Shown one piece after another: positions 34,429 through 46,478 of a stretch of 64,000 nt of DNA. The position numbers and the translations under genes are program-made. The stretch covers positions 78,551,217-78,615,216 of the forward strand of contig CM045762.1 in assembly GCA_025200525.1 (NCBI GenBank), given 5' to 3'. The stretch comes from Camellia lanceoleosa (Eukaryota > Streptophyta > Magnoliopsida > Ericales > Theaceae). Within the stretch, counting starts at the first letter, position 1. Each line of letters starts with the position of its first letter. The notes beneath the pieces were generated by a model, which saw only the letters and a program-made list of their open reading frames with translations, had not been told where the DNA came from and searched no databases.

Positions 34429-35690
34429 TGTAGACACCCCATTTTGACCGGCCCTAAGACTTGGGCGCTTTCTTTTAATTACTCGATAATGACAATTAGA
34501 ATGTGTTTCTCACAGAATCCTCAGTAAAAGAGATGGATTTTGAACTTTAATTCCAACCTTTACACATTTTTTTGGCCAAACTATTTTAGACCTGAGAAAT
34601 ATTTTAAAACATCTTGTTTATAGGTTTGGAGTTGAAGCAAATAGGAGGGGATAAAAGAAAACTAGTTTAGGAAAAGAATGAGCATCAAATCATTAAGACG
34701 GAAATGAACAGCCTTCACTAAATTAGACATATCTCTTTGTACAGTTAGAATTTAAATGTGAGGCTACCACCACTGGAAAGTAAACTTCTGGAGCTTCAAT
34801 TTAGACCCAAGAACTACCTAAGTCCAAGTTTAGATGAGGGAGATATGCCAATTTGAAGTTGGGCTTAATAGCAGATTTTGTTGACTCAGCCAAAAATAGC
34901 AGCAGCCCCATTTTTCTTTGTTTTGGTTCGGTTGGAACACCCCATTTACCTATTTTCTGATCCATTCAAGTGCACCCACTCATCCTCCATTATCTCTACT
35001 CATCCCCCATTATCAAAAAAGGGTTTTGTTTGCATCCATAAAGGAGTATCCCATGCAACCACTTTGAAAATTCACCCCTCCTATCACATTTTTGTCTCCC
35101 ACCTTCTTTTTGACCTTCATTCTCCTTCATTGCCTATATAGAATGATCATATTGTAAGAGAGGGAGAGACCACGAAATTGAAGAGAAAATAGTGAGAAAA
35201 GGGTGAAAAAAGAGAGAAAAATTGAGTTTTTTAGTCAAAAAAAAAAACCTATCTTCCATATACACCCCATACCTTTCATAGCTACTGAAATTCCTCATTT
35301 CCATACACCAAAACCACTCTAGAAATTCTGATATAGCCTAAGGTCAATTGCCTTGATCATAAGGAAGAGTGTTTAGTGATTGAAAGTGAGAAAAACTAGA
35401 GAGTTAGTCACTTTCTATACCATAAACTCCATAATTTCGAATTGAGGATTTAAGAACACACTTCCTACACTCGAGGGTGATCAAGAGAAAGTTTGAAAAT
35501 GAAGAAGTTCAATCTTTCTTTGAAATGTGAATTTTTAGTCTTTCATTTTCTTATATTTTATATCTCATATTTATTTTCTTGCTTCTTATTTCATAGTGTT
35601 CTGTTATAATCCAAGCGGTTTGTTTATCTCATATTTATTTTCTTACTTTATATTTTATAGTGTGTTGTTATGTCTCATGAGTGCAATGTG
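34429..35690 (+). mobile_element. 5' part of a TGTAGACACC-family LTR
   Basis: Starts TGTAGACACCCCATTTTGACC and follows 51138 onward: 'cttgttta.aggtttggagttgaag', 'actagttt.gga', 'ggctaccaccactggaaag' and 'caagaactacc'. A leader-like stretch with 'gcctatatagaa' near 35135 may be the TATA region. Near 35690 it joins a minus-oriented piece of the same LTR, so its own 3' half is missing. Confidence 0.7.
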
Positions 35691-37240
35691 AAACATAGAT
35701 GAGAGTCCAGATTTGGCAACTTTTAGAAAATCCATTTTATTGCAAAAACCTTTTGCCAGAAATGGATTGCGTCTTCAGATCTCAGAGTCGCCACCTAATA
35801 TTTATTTTGGGAAAATTAGGAAACTCGTGACTCGTGCCAAAGTCATTGTTCGTCGTAACCAAAGTTGTCTCGGTTCGGAACCTTAGGTATGAGAGGGGAA
35901 GGTCATTAATTGAGCACTCCCGCTCACCCGATCAAGAGATCGGCCTTTACTAATCATGATATGAATTTTATTTTCTTTATATGTTTATGTTCTGATTATT
36001 TAATAAATCCTACAATTTAGTATGTGAAGCATACAAGTATAGACTATGTCACCCACTTTGGAACAACTTGTTGATATATTTTGAAGATGTACAACCCAAA
36101 TAAATTGAGTTTACAAACATGAAAATCAACATCATTTCAAATTAAGCGACATAACCTCCATCCACTGGCATTCATAGAGTTATATCACATAAGCAAATAG
36201 CCTCATGGTAGAATACTAAACATAGTAAGAAAAACACACACAAACGGGATGCTAAAGCATAAAAACTTATATGTTTGACGTCCCGCGAACAAGCTACAAA
36301 ACAAAGTTAGTAAAACATGCATGATCTTATATACAAAAATCCTAATGCAATTCACTCATGAGATGCAACTAAAGATTCGGCTTCTAAGGTATGACATGTG
36401 AATCATCTCAAGAATATGAAGTAGTGCGCATAATTACATAGGAATTTGATTAAATCCACAAATGCAAACTTAGCCAAATCAACATGCATGAAACATATAT
36501 GCAAAGCATGGATATAATGAAAGACAAAATATGATGCATATTCACAGATAAAGAAAGCAAGTAAAAGAACGGGATTAAAAGAAGCGGGGCGGGAAATTAT
36601 TACAACACTTGAAAGAATAATTACAAACCAAATTAGAGAGGGATGAGGAGAATATTACATCAAAATAAAAACCTCGCAAAACACTCAAAATAAAAATAAA
36701 TAAAATAAAAGCTTCATGTTCTTCAGAACCGCCGGCGAAAATTGGTCAACATTGGGATATTACGCCATCTTGTCCGGAAGAAGCTAACTGATCGGCCAAA
36801 TAGGCCGGCTGGCCAACTAGGCCAAGCAAAACCTGTCTTGTTGCGAAACTAAGAAAATGAACAAACAAAAAATATGTAGGTGGCTCAACTAACCACTACC
36901 AGTTAGATTAAAAAAAAAACAAAAAAACAAATATAAAATAAAATAAAAAGTGCAAACTTACAACATGAACCTAAAATAATAAAACAAATACAAGATAGAA
37001 CATGCAAGATTACAACAAAACTAATATGAGACTAATACAAGAAAAAAATAAAATAAATATGAAGTAGAACATGCAAAATTACAACAAAACTAATATGAAA
37101 TTAGAGCATGCGAATAAAAATAAATAAATAAATAACTAATTATAAGCTAAACAAACTACTAGGATCAAAGAGATCTCGGGAGTCAAAACTGTTTAACGCA
37201 CGCGGGTACCCCCCGGGCATGTTACAGCGTTTGACTTAGA
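35690..37240 (-). mobile_element. 3' half of a TGTAGACACC-family LTR, minus orientation
   Basis: Read on the minus strand it matches the right half of the family: the 'ttcccgccccgcttc' leader, 'tgatata' and 'agtatagac' words, then 'gatctcttgatcgggtgagcggg' (35935 region), 'ggtggcgactctgag' and 'tgccaaatctggactct' at its end. Both true LTR ends are missing. The right border, near 37240, is an estimate. Confidence 0.6.
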
Positions 37241-37689
37241 CTTACCAAGAAGGTAGACTGGAATTAAGTCGAAGAGATATTTCAATGAGAAACAAGATGA
37301 AACTAACTGATTTTCTGCCAATAGGTAGTAATGTTGAACCGCTAACCTAGATAGTTAGGTACACGCAATGCCATGTAACGAGTACTATGAAAATTGGTGT
37401 ATTCAGGTAAAGCCTCAAGTGTTTTGTTTAGATGAGCTAAATAGATGACACTGGTCAAAGATGCCTAGGTCAAAAGGATCTAGACAAGTATACAATGTCG
37501 GCTCTATAATGTGGGAGTAAGTAAAATTTACTCTCACATTGGGGGGTAGGGAGTTTAGATGAGTTAGTTAAGAGCATGACCCTGTTATGATTTGAGTTAT
37601 GACTTGAAAACAATAATTGATATAATTTTCAAGAATTTGTGAACAAAGTAGAAGTGAAGCCTATCTGAGGTAGTACCATTACCCGAGAT
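37241..37689. other. Unassigned sequence left of the minus LARD-like element
   Basis: No gene, repeat or end motif recognised. It ends in GATAC, the target duplication of the next element. Confidence 0.5.
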
Positions 37690-37694
37690 GATAC

Positions 37695-39316
37695 TGTCAT
37701 GACCCGCTCCCCGTATCCAAGGGTTAAGTATCATGATGGCCAGTAATTGAAGTTACCTCCGGCCAATTCTTAAACAAATTAATTAACGCAAGCGGAAGTA
37801 ATGTTTGAATGAGGGTACCAAAATAATCATTGGAACTTCTATTTTTATTACAAAAATGAATTGACCAAAATGGTCGATATTTACATAGAAAAATGTCATA
37901 AAAGTGCTGTGTGTGTCTATTCCGCAGTCCCGCATCTAAGATTTTCCAAAAGCTATTTCTGGATTGCATTATTTCCTGAAAATTGGTAAACAACTATAAA
38001 CACATGGCAGAGTGAGAAATATTATACCAAGAGTATAAGGAACACGAAATAACCATAGATAGTTAATTAGGCCAAAACATTTACATAACTCAGTTTGGTA
38101 AACAAATCATTTAAGTAGCAGAACTGAAATACATAAATTTATGTAAATATATAACCATAACCACGGTACAGAACAGAGGTCACAAAAGTGACAGTCAGAA
38201 CAGAGGTACGGATTCAATAAGTGGCTCGTACAGATTCTAGAGGTGGCTCCCACAATAGTGTAGCACTTAGATCCGCACAGCACTTTGGTCCACACAGAAC
38301 AGAGGTACGGATTCAAGAGGTGGCTCGTACGGATTCTGGAGGTGGCTCCCACAATAGTGTAGCACTTAGCTCCGCACATCACTTTGGTTCGCACAGAACA
38401 GAGGTCAATGGATCCATGACAGACAGAGGACCACAAAGTGGTCAAACAGAGGTCAATGGTTATTTAAGTTCCCTAAGGCATGTGACTCCCTTGGTGGTAC
38501 TTATAAAACATAATTGTGTATAAGGTTATAGTCAAATATTCTGTAAAATATAAACAAACATATCAATGGATTTCCTTTTAGGCAAATAGAATTCAGAAAT
38601 AAAACCACGTAACAGAAACCTTTATAAAATATAACTTTTACTAATATACTAATAAAACATAACTTGTGTAAAACAGATTTTGGTAAGTCAAAACATACGT
38701 AAAATACATTTTGGTGACTCAAGGTATAATATAACTCACCTTAACTTTAATACTTTACTCTTTCTTGTCACTATCAAAAATCCTTTTAACTTTCATCATT
38801 TTTTCCTTCTTCCTCTCTTTTCTTTCTTTCTTTCTTTCCATTTCTTTCCTTTCTTTTCCTTTCTCTTTCTTTCTTTCTTTTTTTTGTTTCTCTAGACCAT
38901 CTCCTTCCTATAACAGGGAGGTAAAAGGCATACCTGGCCAACACGTGGCCAGGCCGAATCCTTCATCAGATTCGATTAGATTTAATATAGATTGATCTTA
39001 ATCTGAAATAAATAATTAAGATAATGACATTTTAACCCAAATTTTTAATATAATTATATAAATAAATTAATCTCTAATTAAATTATATTTTATCGTATAT
39101 CCACAAAAATTCAATTATTTATTTTACTATCACACTCATTATTATTATTATTATTATTGTTATTATTATTATTATTTTGACCTCTAAACTTTTAATAATT
39201 ATATTATTTTATAAAATTACACATAATAATATAAAATAAATCGTATATTTTTTCAACTCTAATTAAATAATATTAGTATAAAGTTTATAGAATAATTAAA
39301 AATTTGGGTTGTTACA
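37695..39316 (-). repeat. 3' LTR of LARD-like copy 2
   Basis: Contains two 99-bp units (38208-38306 and 38307-38405), a CT-rich tract equal to the GA tract of copy 1 (38798-38890), CACGTG (38942-38947) and an (ATT)n run (39139-39178). The 99-bp period keeps reading frames open and explains the ~100-codon frames here. Confidence 0.9.
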
Positions 39317-40015
39317 ATCTTTCTTCCTTTTAAAATTTCGTCCTCGAAATTTGTCATATGTGCAAGCTATCCGTTGCGCACTCTGATAAATATATATTAG
39401 ATGATTAATCTGATAGAAAATAGTATATCAAAAAAAAAAAACTTTACCAAAAATAACTCACTGTCTAGTTAACAAAAATTGATTTGGGCCAAAATGAGAA
39501 ATAATGAGCGACTTTAAAAAAATTTCACTCGTTTTGTTTACGATAAAAATAAATAAAAAAATAAAATAAAATGAGAACACAATGACAGAATCATATGTAG
39601 GAGTTGAAAAAATTTGAGATGAACTTTTCATTAATGAGAAATAGTTTCAAAATTAGTATCTTTATAATTTGAACCCACTTTTAAAAAGTAGAAATAATTT
39701 TTTTTTTTTTTAAATACTGAACTGAAAATTATATGTATTTAATTATATTATAATTTTGGTGGGTGCTTAAGCCCAACATCCTTTGTTTCTTTTCCTTCTT
39801 TTACTGTAATAAATATAAATTATATCTAATATCCTTCACAAATTAGGCACACTAAAAAAAAATTTATTATATATATAATCATATAAAATTATAATATAAT
39901 TAAATCGACTAACAAAATATAATATTTAGGTACTAATTATCCGCTATCCTACTTCTTAAATGTGCTTGTGTCCTATGCTCCGATGATATTTTTTTATATA
40001 TTTTTATAAACCATT

Positions 40016-40027
40016 GCTCTGATACCA
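40016..40027 (-). other. Primer-binding site of LARD-like copy 2
   Basis: GCTCTGATACCA on the plus strand, which is TGGTATCAGAGC on the minus strand, two bases inside the right LTR. Confidence 0.9.
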
Positions 40028-40029
40028 TT

Positions 40030-41472
40030 TGTCACGACCCGCTCCCCGTTCCCAAGGGTTAAGCATCATGATGGCCAGTAACTGAAGTTACCTCCGGCCA
40101 ATTCTTAAACAAATTAATAAACGCAAGCGGAAGTAATATTTGAATGAGGGTACCAAAATAATCATTGGAACTTTTATTTTTATTACAAAAATGGATTGAC
40201 CAAAATGGTCGATATTTACATAGAAAAATGTCATAAAAGTGCTGTGTGTGTCTATTCTGCAGCCCCGCATCTAAGACTTTCCAAAAGCTATTTCTCGATT
40301 GCATTATTTCCTAAAAATTGGTAAACAACTATAAACACATGGTCGAGTGAGAAATATTATACCAAGAGTATAAGGGACACGAAATAACTATGGATAGTTA
40401 ATTAGGCCAAAATATTTACATAACTCAGTTTGGTAAACAAATCATTTAAGTAGCAGAACTGAAATACAGAAATTTATGTAAATATATAACCATAACTACT
40501 GATGCATGTAACGAGAACAGAGCGAGAGGTCGACAATGTAATGGATTCAATAGGTGGCTCGTACAGATTCTAGAAGTGGCTCCCACAATAGTGTAACACT
40601 TAGCTCCGCACAGCACTTTGGTCCGCATAGAACAGAGGTACGGATTCAAGAGGTGGATCATACGGATTCTAGAGGTGGCTCCCACAATAGTGTAGCACTT
40701 AGCTCCGCACATCACTTTGGTTCGCATAGAACAGAGGTCAATGGATTCATGACAGACAGAGGTCCACAAAGTGGTCAAACAGAGGTCAATGGTTATTTAA
40801 GTCCCTTAAGGCGTGAGACTCCCGTGGTAGTACTTACAAAACATAATTGTGTATAAGGTTATAGTCAAATATTTTTTAAAATATAAACAAACATATCTAT
40901 AGATTTCCTTTTAGGCAAATAGAATTCAGAAATAAAACCACATAACAGAAACGTTTATAAAACATAACTTTTATTAATATACTAATAAAACATAACTTGT
41001 GTAAAACAGATTTTGGTAAGTCAAAACATACGTAAAATACATTTTGGTGACTAAAGATATAATATATCTCATCTTAATTTTAATACCTTACTTTTTTTTA
41101 TCACTATCAAAGACCCTTTTAACTTTTCCCATTTTTTTCCTTCATCCTCTCTTTTCTCTCCTTTCTTTCTTTCTCTCCTTTTCTTTCTTTTCCTTTCCCT
41201 TTTTTTTCTTTCTTTCTTTCTTTCGTTTCTTTCTCCAGACCATCTCCCTATATAGGGAGGTAAAAGGCATACCTGGCCAACACGTGGCCAGGCCGAATCC
41301 ATCACCAAATTCGATTAGATTTAATATATATTGATCTTAATCTTAAATAAATAATTAAGATAATGACATTTTAACTCAGATTCTTAATATAATTATAGTA
41401 ATAAATTAATTTCTAATTAAATTATATTTTATCGTATATTCATAGAATTTTAATTATTTATTTTACTACCAT

Positions 41473-41521
<49 letters not shown>

Positions 41522-41662
41522 TTGACCCCTAAACTTTTAATAATTATATTATTTTATAAAATTACACATAATAATATAAAATAAATCGTATATTTTTTCA
41601 ACTGTAATTAAAATAATATTAGTATAAATTTTACAAAATAATTAAAAACTTCAATTGTTACA
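40030..41662 (-). repeat. 5' LTR of LARD-like copy 2
   Basis: Collinear with 37695-39316. It has 99-bp units at 40541-40639 and 40640-40738, a CT tract (41136-41235), a perfect TATA palindrome (41244-41259), CACGTG (41281-41286) and an (ATT)n run (41476-41521). Confidence 0.9.
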
Positions 41663-42656
41663 GATACTGGCTGAAATCCAGTTCAACCCAGTTATCAATC
41701 ATGATCAAGGATATTACACTTGCAAAAATATTTGAATAGTAAAAAAGATATAAAAGTAAAGAAGACTTGCAACAACAGCAGCAAAGCTTTGAGTCAAAAT
41801 TTAAACAAAAACAGAGAGATTGCATTCATGGAAAGAATCGTAGTTACATCAATTGGTACGCCGGCCATTAGAAGGGATTATCATTGTTCCAAAAATAATT
41901 ATAAATTCCATGTCCACCAATTGGGCTATATGTCTAAAAAAATTAAAACAATTTATCATTAAATTCAATCACACATTATAATTATTAAATAAATATACTA
42001 TCATCATTATAAATTGAAAGATTTTATATATAAATTAAAAGATTTCTTAAATAAATTCAATCAACATAATCACTAATGTGAATTTTAAATAAAATCAACA
42101 AAGAAAAAGTTTGGATCCCAACAGAAAATATATATTTTAATATAATTAATTAATTAATTTAATAGCGGGTTGGGCCAGTCTTGGTTGCAAATATAAATCC
42201 TAAACCCAACTCATTAATATATTGGGCTGAAAATATTGACTCAGCCCGACCCTATGTTCTAAAATAAACTTTCCAAGTTCTAAAAAAATATGGCTAGGTC
42301 AGGTAGACTGGGCGGGCCAACGGTCCGATGCCAACCCCTAGATATGGGTGCAACTGGAGTGGGTTTGACTGTGTTGTTCAAGTCCAACTCAAGTTGTGCT
42401 GAGAGCTGCCCAAGTCTGCCCATGCCCAAATTGTAACTTGATGTTATCTATCCATGCCAGACTTAAGTTAAACCCGAATTGTATATAAATTTTAGTTTTT
42501 TTTTTCTTTTTTTTGGTGCAATTAAGTTATATATATATATATTTTTTTTTATAAAATCTTTAATATTATGAAAACAAATAATTTATATAATGCGGGAGAG
42601 ATGCCGCTATGATGGTCTTTCCAATTTATGAGTGAGAAAAAAAATAAGAATTTGTG

Positions 42657-42680
42657 TTTTTTTTTTTTTTTTTTTTTTGA
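42657..42680 (+). repeat. Poly-T run
   Basis: About 22 consecutive T inside a segment present only in block copy 2. Confidence 0.7.
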
Positions 42681-43277
42681 GTGGCAAAAATTAATGGATA
42701 ATTGTTTAGATTAATACTACTCAGGAGAGTTAAAGCTTACACTTATACACCTTGAAAGAAAATGTTGCCCTCCTTTCACTTCTAAGAGTGGAACCCAAAA
42801 CCTTCTTCTTAGGGAAAATATTTGGAGGCCAAAGGACTAGAGTTAGAGCACCTTGGTGTTGCATTGAGTTACTTGTGTATATAATATATTTGATATGATC
42901 TAAAGATCTAAATTACTTTAATATCATCAAATGACTAATAATTTATATGCATATTTAATATTTTTATGTTTATATATAATTCAGACTTCGAGTTGTTTGA
43001 TGTATTTACTCAAATCCTTCCAAATTTAATTCAGGTTTCTAAATTTTTGTCCAAATTCATACCGAAATCAAAATTATTTTGCCCAAGCCCTAAAACTATT
43101 TAAACTAGGTTCAAATTGCTTAGATTAAGTCCGCCCAAGTTGCACCCTATATCTCGGCAATAGAAGAGTTAATAACTGAGAAAATTACGGAAGTAGACAT
43201 AAAAGTTACAAATAAAGAAAAACTTGATTTCAACATATACAAAATTAGAAAAACACTAAGGTACACACATCTTAATA

Positions 43278-43603
43278 GTGTATATCATATGCACCTTATT
43301 ATATATTTTTGTAGTGTATTACATATTTTTATGATAAATGTTACATATTGTTTTGGTAGAAGTTATGACAATTTGTAGTTGAAATTTACTCAATTCTTAA
43401 TGTTATGTATTTTATGCTATTGTTACACATTTTATGGTTAGAAAATATTTGGATAAAAAAAAGTGTAACATTACCACAAAATGCATAACTTCACTTCTCA
43501 ATCATAAATTGTCGTAACTTCTACCAAAAAGAGTATGTAACATTTATTACAAAAATACATAACACACTACAAAAATACATAATAAAGTGCATATAATACG
43601 CAC
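43278..43603. mobile_element. MITE with near-complete hairpin
   Basis: The left arm 'gtgtatatcatatgcacctta', 'tatatttttgtagtgtatta' and 'tggtagaagttatgacaattt' is matched by its reverse complement in the right arm, continuing into the centre near 43440 ('gttatgtattttatg' against 'cacaaaatgcataac'). About 326 bp. Copy 1 of the block has only a short end-like relic at the same place (near 3150), so this element is polymorphic between copies. Confidence 0.75.
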
Positions 43604-46478
43604 CCTTGGAAAGGTGCACACATAGGATTTCCTACAAAGTAAAAGGCCAAAAATGTAATTTCATTTAAAATTTCAGGTCTCCTCTTCTGTGTTAGGTCTC
43701 CTTTTGTAACTTAACTATTTTAGTTAATTTTTTGACATTTTAGCCTGGTTTAAAAAGTTATATTTAATATGATAGCTGATTTTTTTTAAAAATTAATTTA
43801 ATGATTGTAAGAGAAATAAAAAATAATTATAATTTAAATATAACATTTTATCTTATTAACAATTAATTTTTTTTTTCCCCTTTCCATTGAATATTTTAAC
43901 CCCAGCTTTAGATCCCAAACACCCGCTTAATTGCCCAAAAGATCTGACCCACAATAACTAGTTGAAGGGCATTATAAGCATAAAGTGGCGAAATAGAAGC
44001 CACATATGAACGGTAAAAATACTGTTCAAAATGGCTCAATTCTCTTATATTATAGTATGTATATGTGTATATATACGGTAAATTATAATTTTTTTTAACT
44101 ATAACTCATTTGTATTTTGCCTTCTTTAACTTCAAAATATAATAATTAATCACCTTAAAATATTATCTTATTACAATTAATCCATTGTATTAGGGATATT
44201 TAATACAAAATCAGATTATATGTAGAGCACATGACATATTTATTAAATTTTTTAGATAATAATGTTCTTATTTGGTGATCTCGTTTTATCTTTACCATGA
44301 AGATAAGAGAGATAAAGTAAAAATAACATTACCGGATAATGGTATTATTATCTTTAAAAAAATCAATAACAGATATTATTATCATAAAAAATAACAAGTT
44401 TGTCACATGTTTTACACATAACTTGATTTCATATAAATCCCTAATAGAATTCTAATGAAAGGCATTTAGTATAACAAGATAATACTTCAACATAGTTACA
44501 CCACAATAGTTGATAATCAAAGACCACAAATATCATAACTATGTAAGATTACAAATGAATTGAGCTGTTCATGAGCTCGACTCGGTTTGTTAAGAGCTCT
44601 ATTTGATTTGTTAAGTAAATAAAGAGATCGAGACTAATTTTTAGGCTCATTTAGTAAACGAGCCGAACTCGAACTCAAATAAGTTTTGGCTAATTTATAT
44701 TTATTTAAAGGGTAAATTATAAATACACCTCTTGATATTTACTTAAATTATAAATTGTTTCCTGTGAATTTACAAATTACATCCCACCACTTGAAATATC
44801 AAATTTAATAACAAATGACCATTTTATTAATAAATTAATTAATAATTTTTAATAATATTAAAATTTATTTTAATTAATAATTTAAATAATTTTGTTTATT
44901 AATTTCATTTTTCATTTCTTTCACATATTTGGTGGCTTTTCGTGTAGTACCGTACCGATGCTTGTCACAATTTTGATACGTGCGTGTAGTGCCGTACTGA
45001 TGCTTGTCACAATTTTGATACGTGCGAAAGGTAAAGTAAATTTTGATACGTCTTAACCATTCATCATTATTCAGCTAAAACAAGTATCATGACTAGACGT
45101 GGGACTTCTGAAAGTGAAGTATGTATGTGTGGGGGGGCATACTGATTGATGCCTTGAAAAAGGTCGAGGTGCATTAGTTGGAACTGGTAGATGATGCCAA
45201 AAAAGAAAGAGACACTATCTAAAAATAAATATGATAAATTACATTGAATTTTATTTTAAAAATACTAAATAGATCAAAATTAATATAGATGATATGAAGA
45301 AATCAAAGATATAAAGTAAAATATCTATTTTAATATAAAAGTGATAACAATATCATTTTTTTATTTATATTATTAACGATTTTCTGATAAAAGGAGCTGA
45401 AAGCTGAAAGAGAGTCTAGTGTAATTATGTCAAACTTGTGGTGTTTATTGTATTTTTTTCAAACCTTCGTGGTGGTCAGTGTAATTTACCCAAATAAATA
45501 TGCTTCGTTATAAAAAAAAAAAAAAAATCAACAATACATGAACATTCAATCTGTTTGATTTTTAGTTTTTAAATATAATTTTTGAGTTTTTTCTGTTTTG
45601 TGCGTTTTATTGCCTTTAGTAAACTTTTTTAAATTTTTCAATACACCTAAAAACTTAAATTTTTGCGAACAAATCTTAAAAAAAAAAAAAATGAAAACTA
45701 CAAAAGAAATACGAAAATGTACTAATTTTTTTATTTTTTAATATTTAGTATATATCTTTTATATATACAATCGACTCGACAAAATTGATACTATTAACTA
45801 TATAGATTATAAAATAACTGGAGATCGTCTCATTAAATATTTGTAAAATTATGATGAAATAGAAAATTAATAAGTGATTTTTAGAAAATTATGAAATCAT
45901 TTTATTACATTTTGATAAATATACATAAAATATAAAGGTACTATTTTAGAAAAATTAATAAAATATCATTCTGCAACTCTTGATAGTAGGAGAAGTGCAA
46001 TATGCTTTTTTTTTTCTTTTAAATTTTTTATTAGCTAAGGTCCCTTGATAAAATTTCTTTGTGATCATTCTCAAGAAATTTCAAAATTTCTTTGTGAAAT
46101 TAGAGAAATTTCTCTGTAAAAATTAAAATTTCTCTGTGTCGAGGCAAAATTTCTCTATAAAAACGTTGAGGGACCCTAACTAATATAAAAATATTATATA
46201 TTTTTTATCTTATAAAATCTTAATATCAAGAACCTTAAAAAAATTCCCTTACCATTTCAATATAAACCAGTCCCTCTATGCTTCCGCCAATGCATGTGTG
46301 GTATAATTAAATGTAAAATAATTACTCCGTCCCAAAATATTAGTTCCTTATTCTATTTTTTATTCCTCCAAAATATTAGTCACTTATAAAAAAATCAATG
46401 ACTAAAATAACATGAATTTCATATTTTGGACTTCTTTTGAATTCATTAATTAATAATTTTGAACTGTAATAATTTTAC

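Larger units (their letters stand above)
37695..41662 (-). mobile_element. Non-coding LTR retrotransposon (LARD-like), copy 2
   Basis: Minus-strand relative of 4476-8146. LTRs at 37695-39316 and 40030-41662 flank a 713-bp non-coding core. A perfect GATAC target duplication lies at 37690-37694 and 41663-41667. The primer-binding site is next to the right LTR, and the polypurine tract (reverse complement visible at 39317-39335) is next to the left LTR. Both LTRs share a 99-bp tandem duplication absent from the plus copy. Nothing in it encodes protein. Confidence 0.92.

Noticed and set aside
37724..38000. 89-codon minus-strand frame (also 40059-40304)
   Set aside because: Conserved only because both are LTRs of one recent element. 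No coding features.
38107..38523. 100-112-codon frames on both strands (also 40446-40856)
   Set aside because: By-products of the 99-bp duplication in non-coding LTRs.
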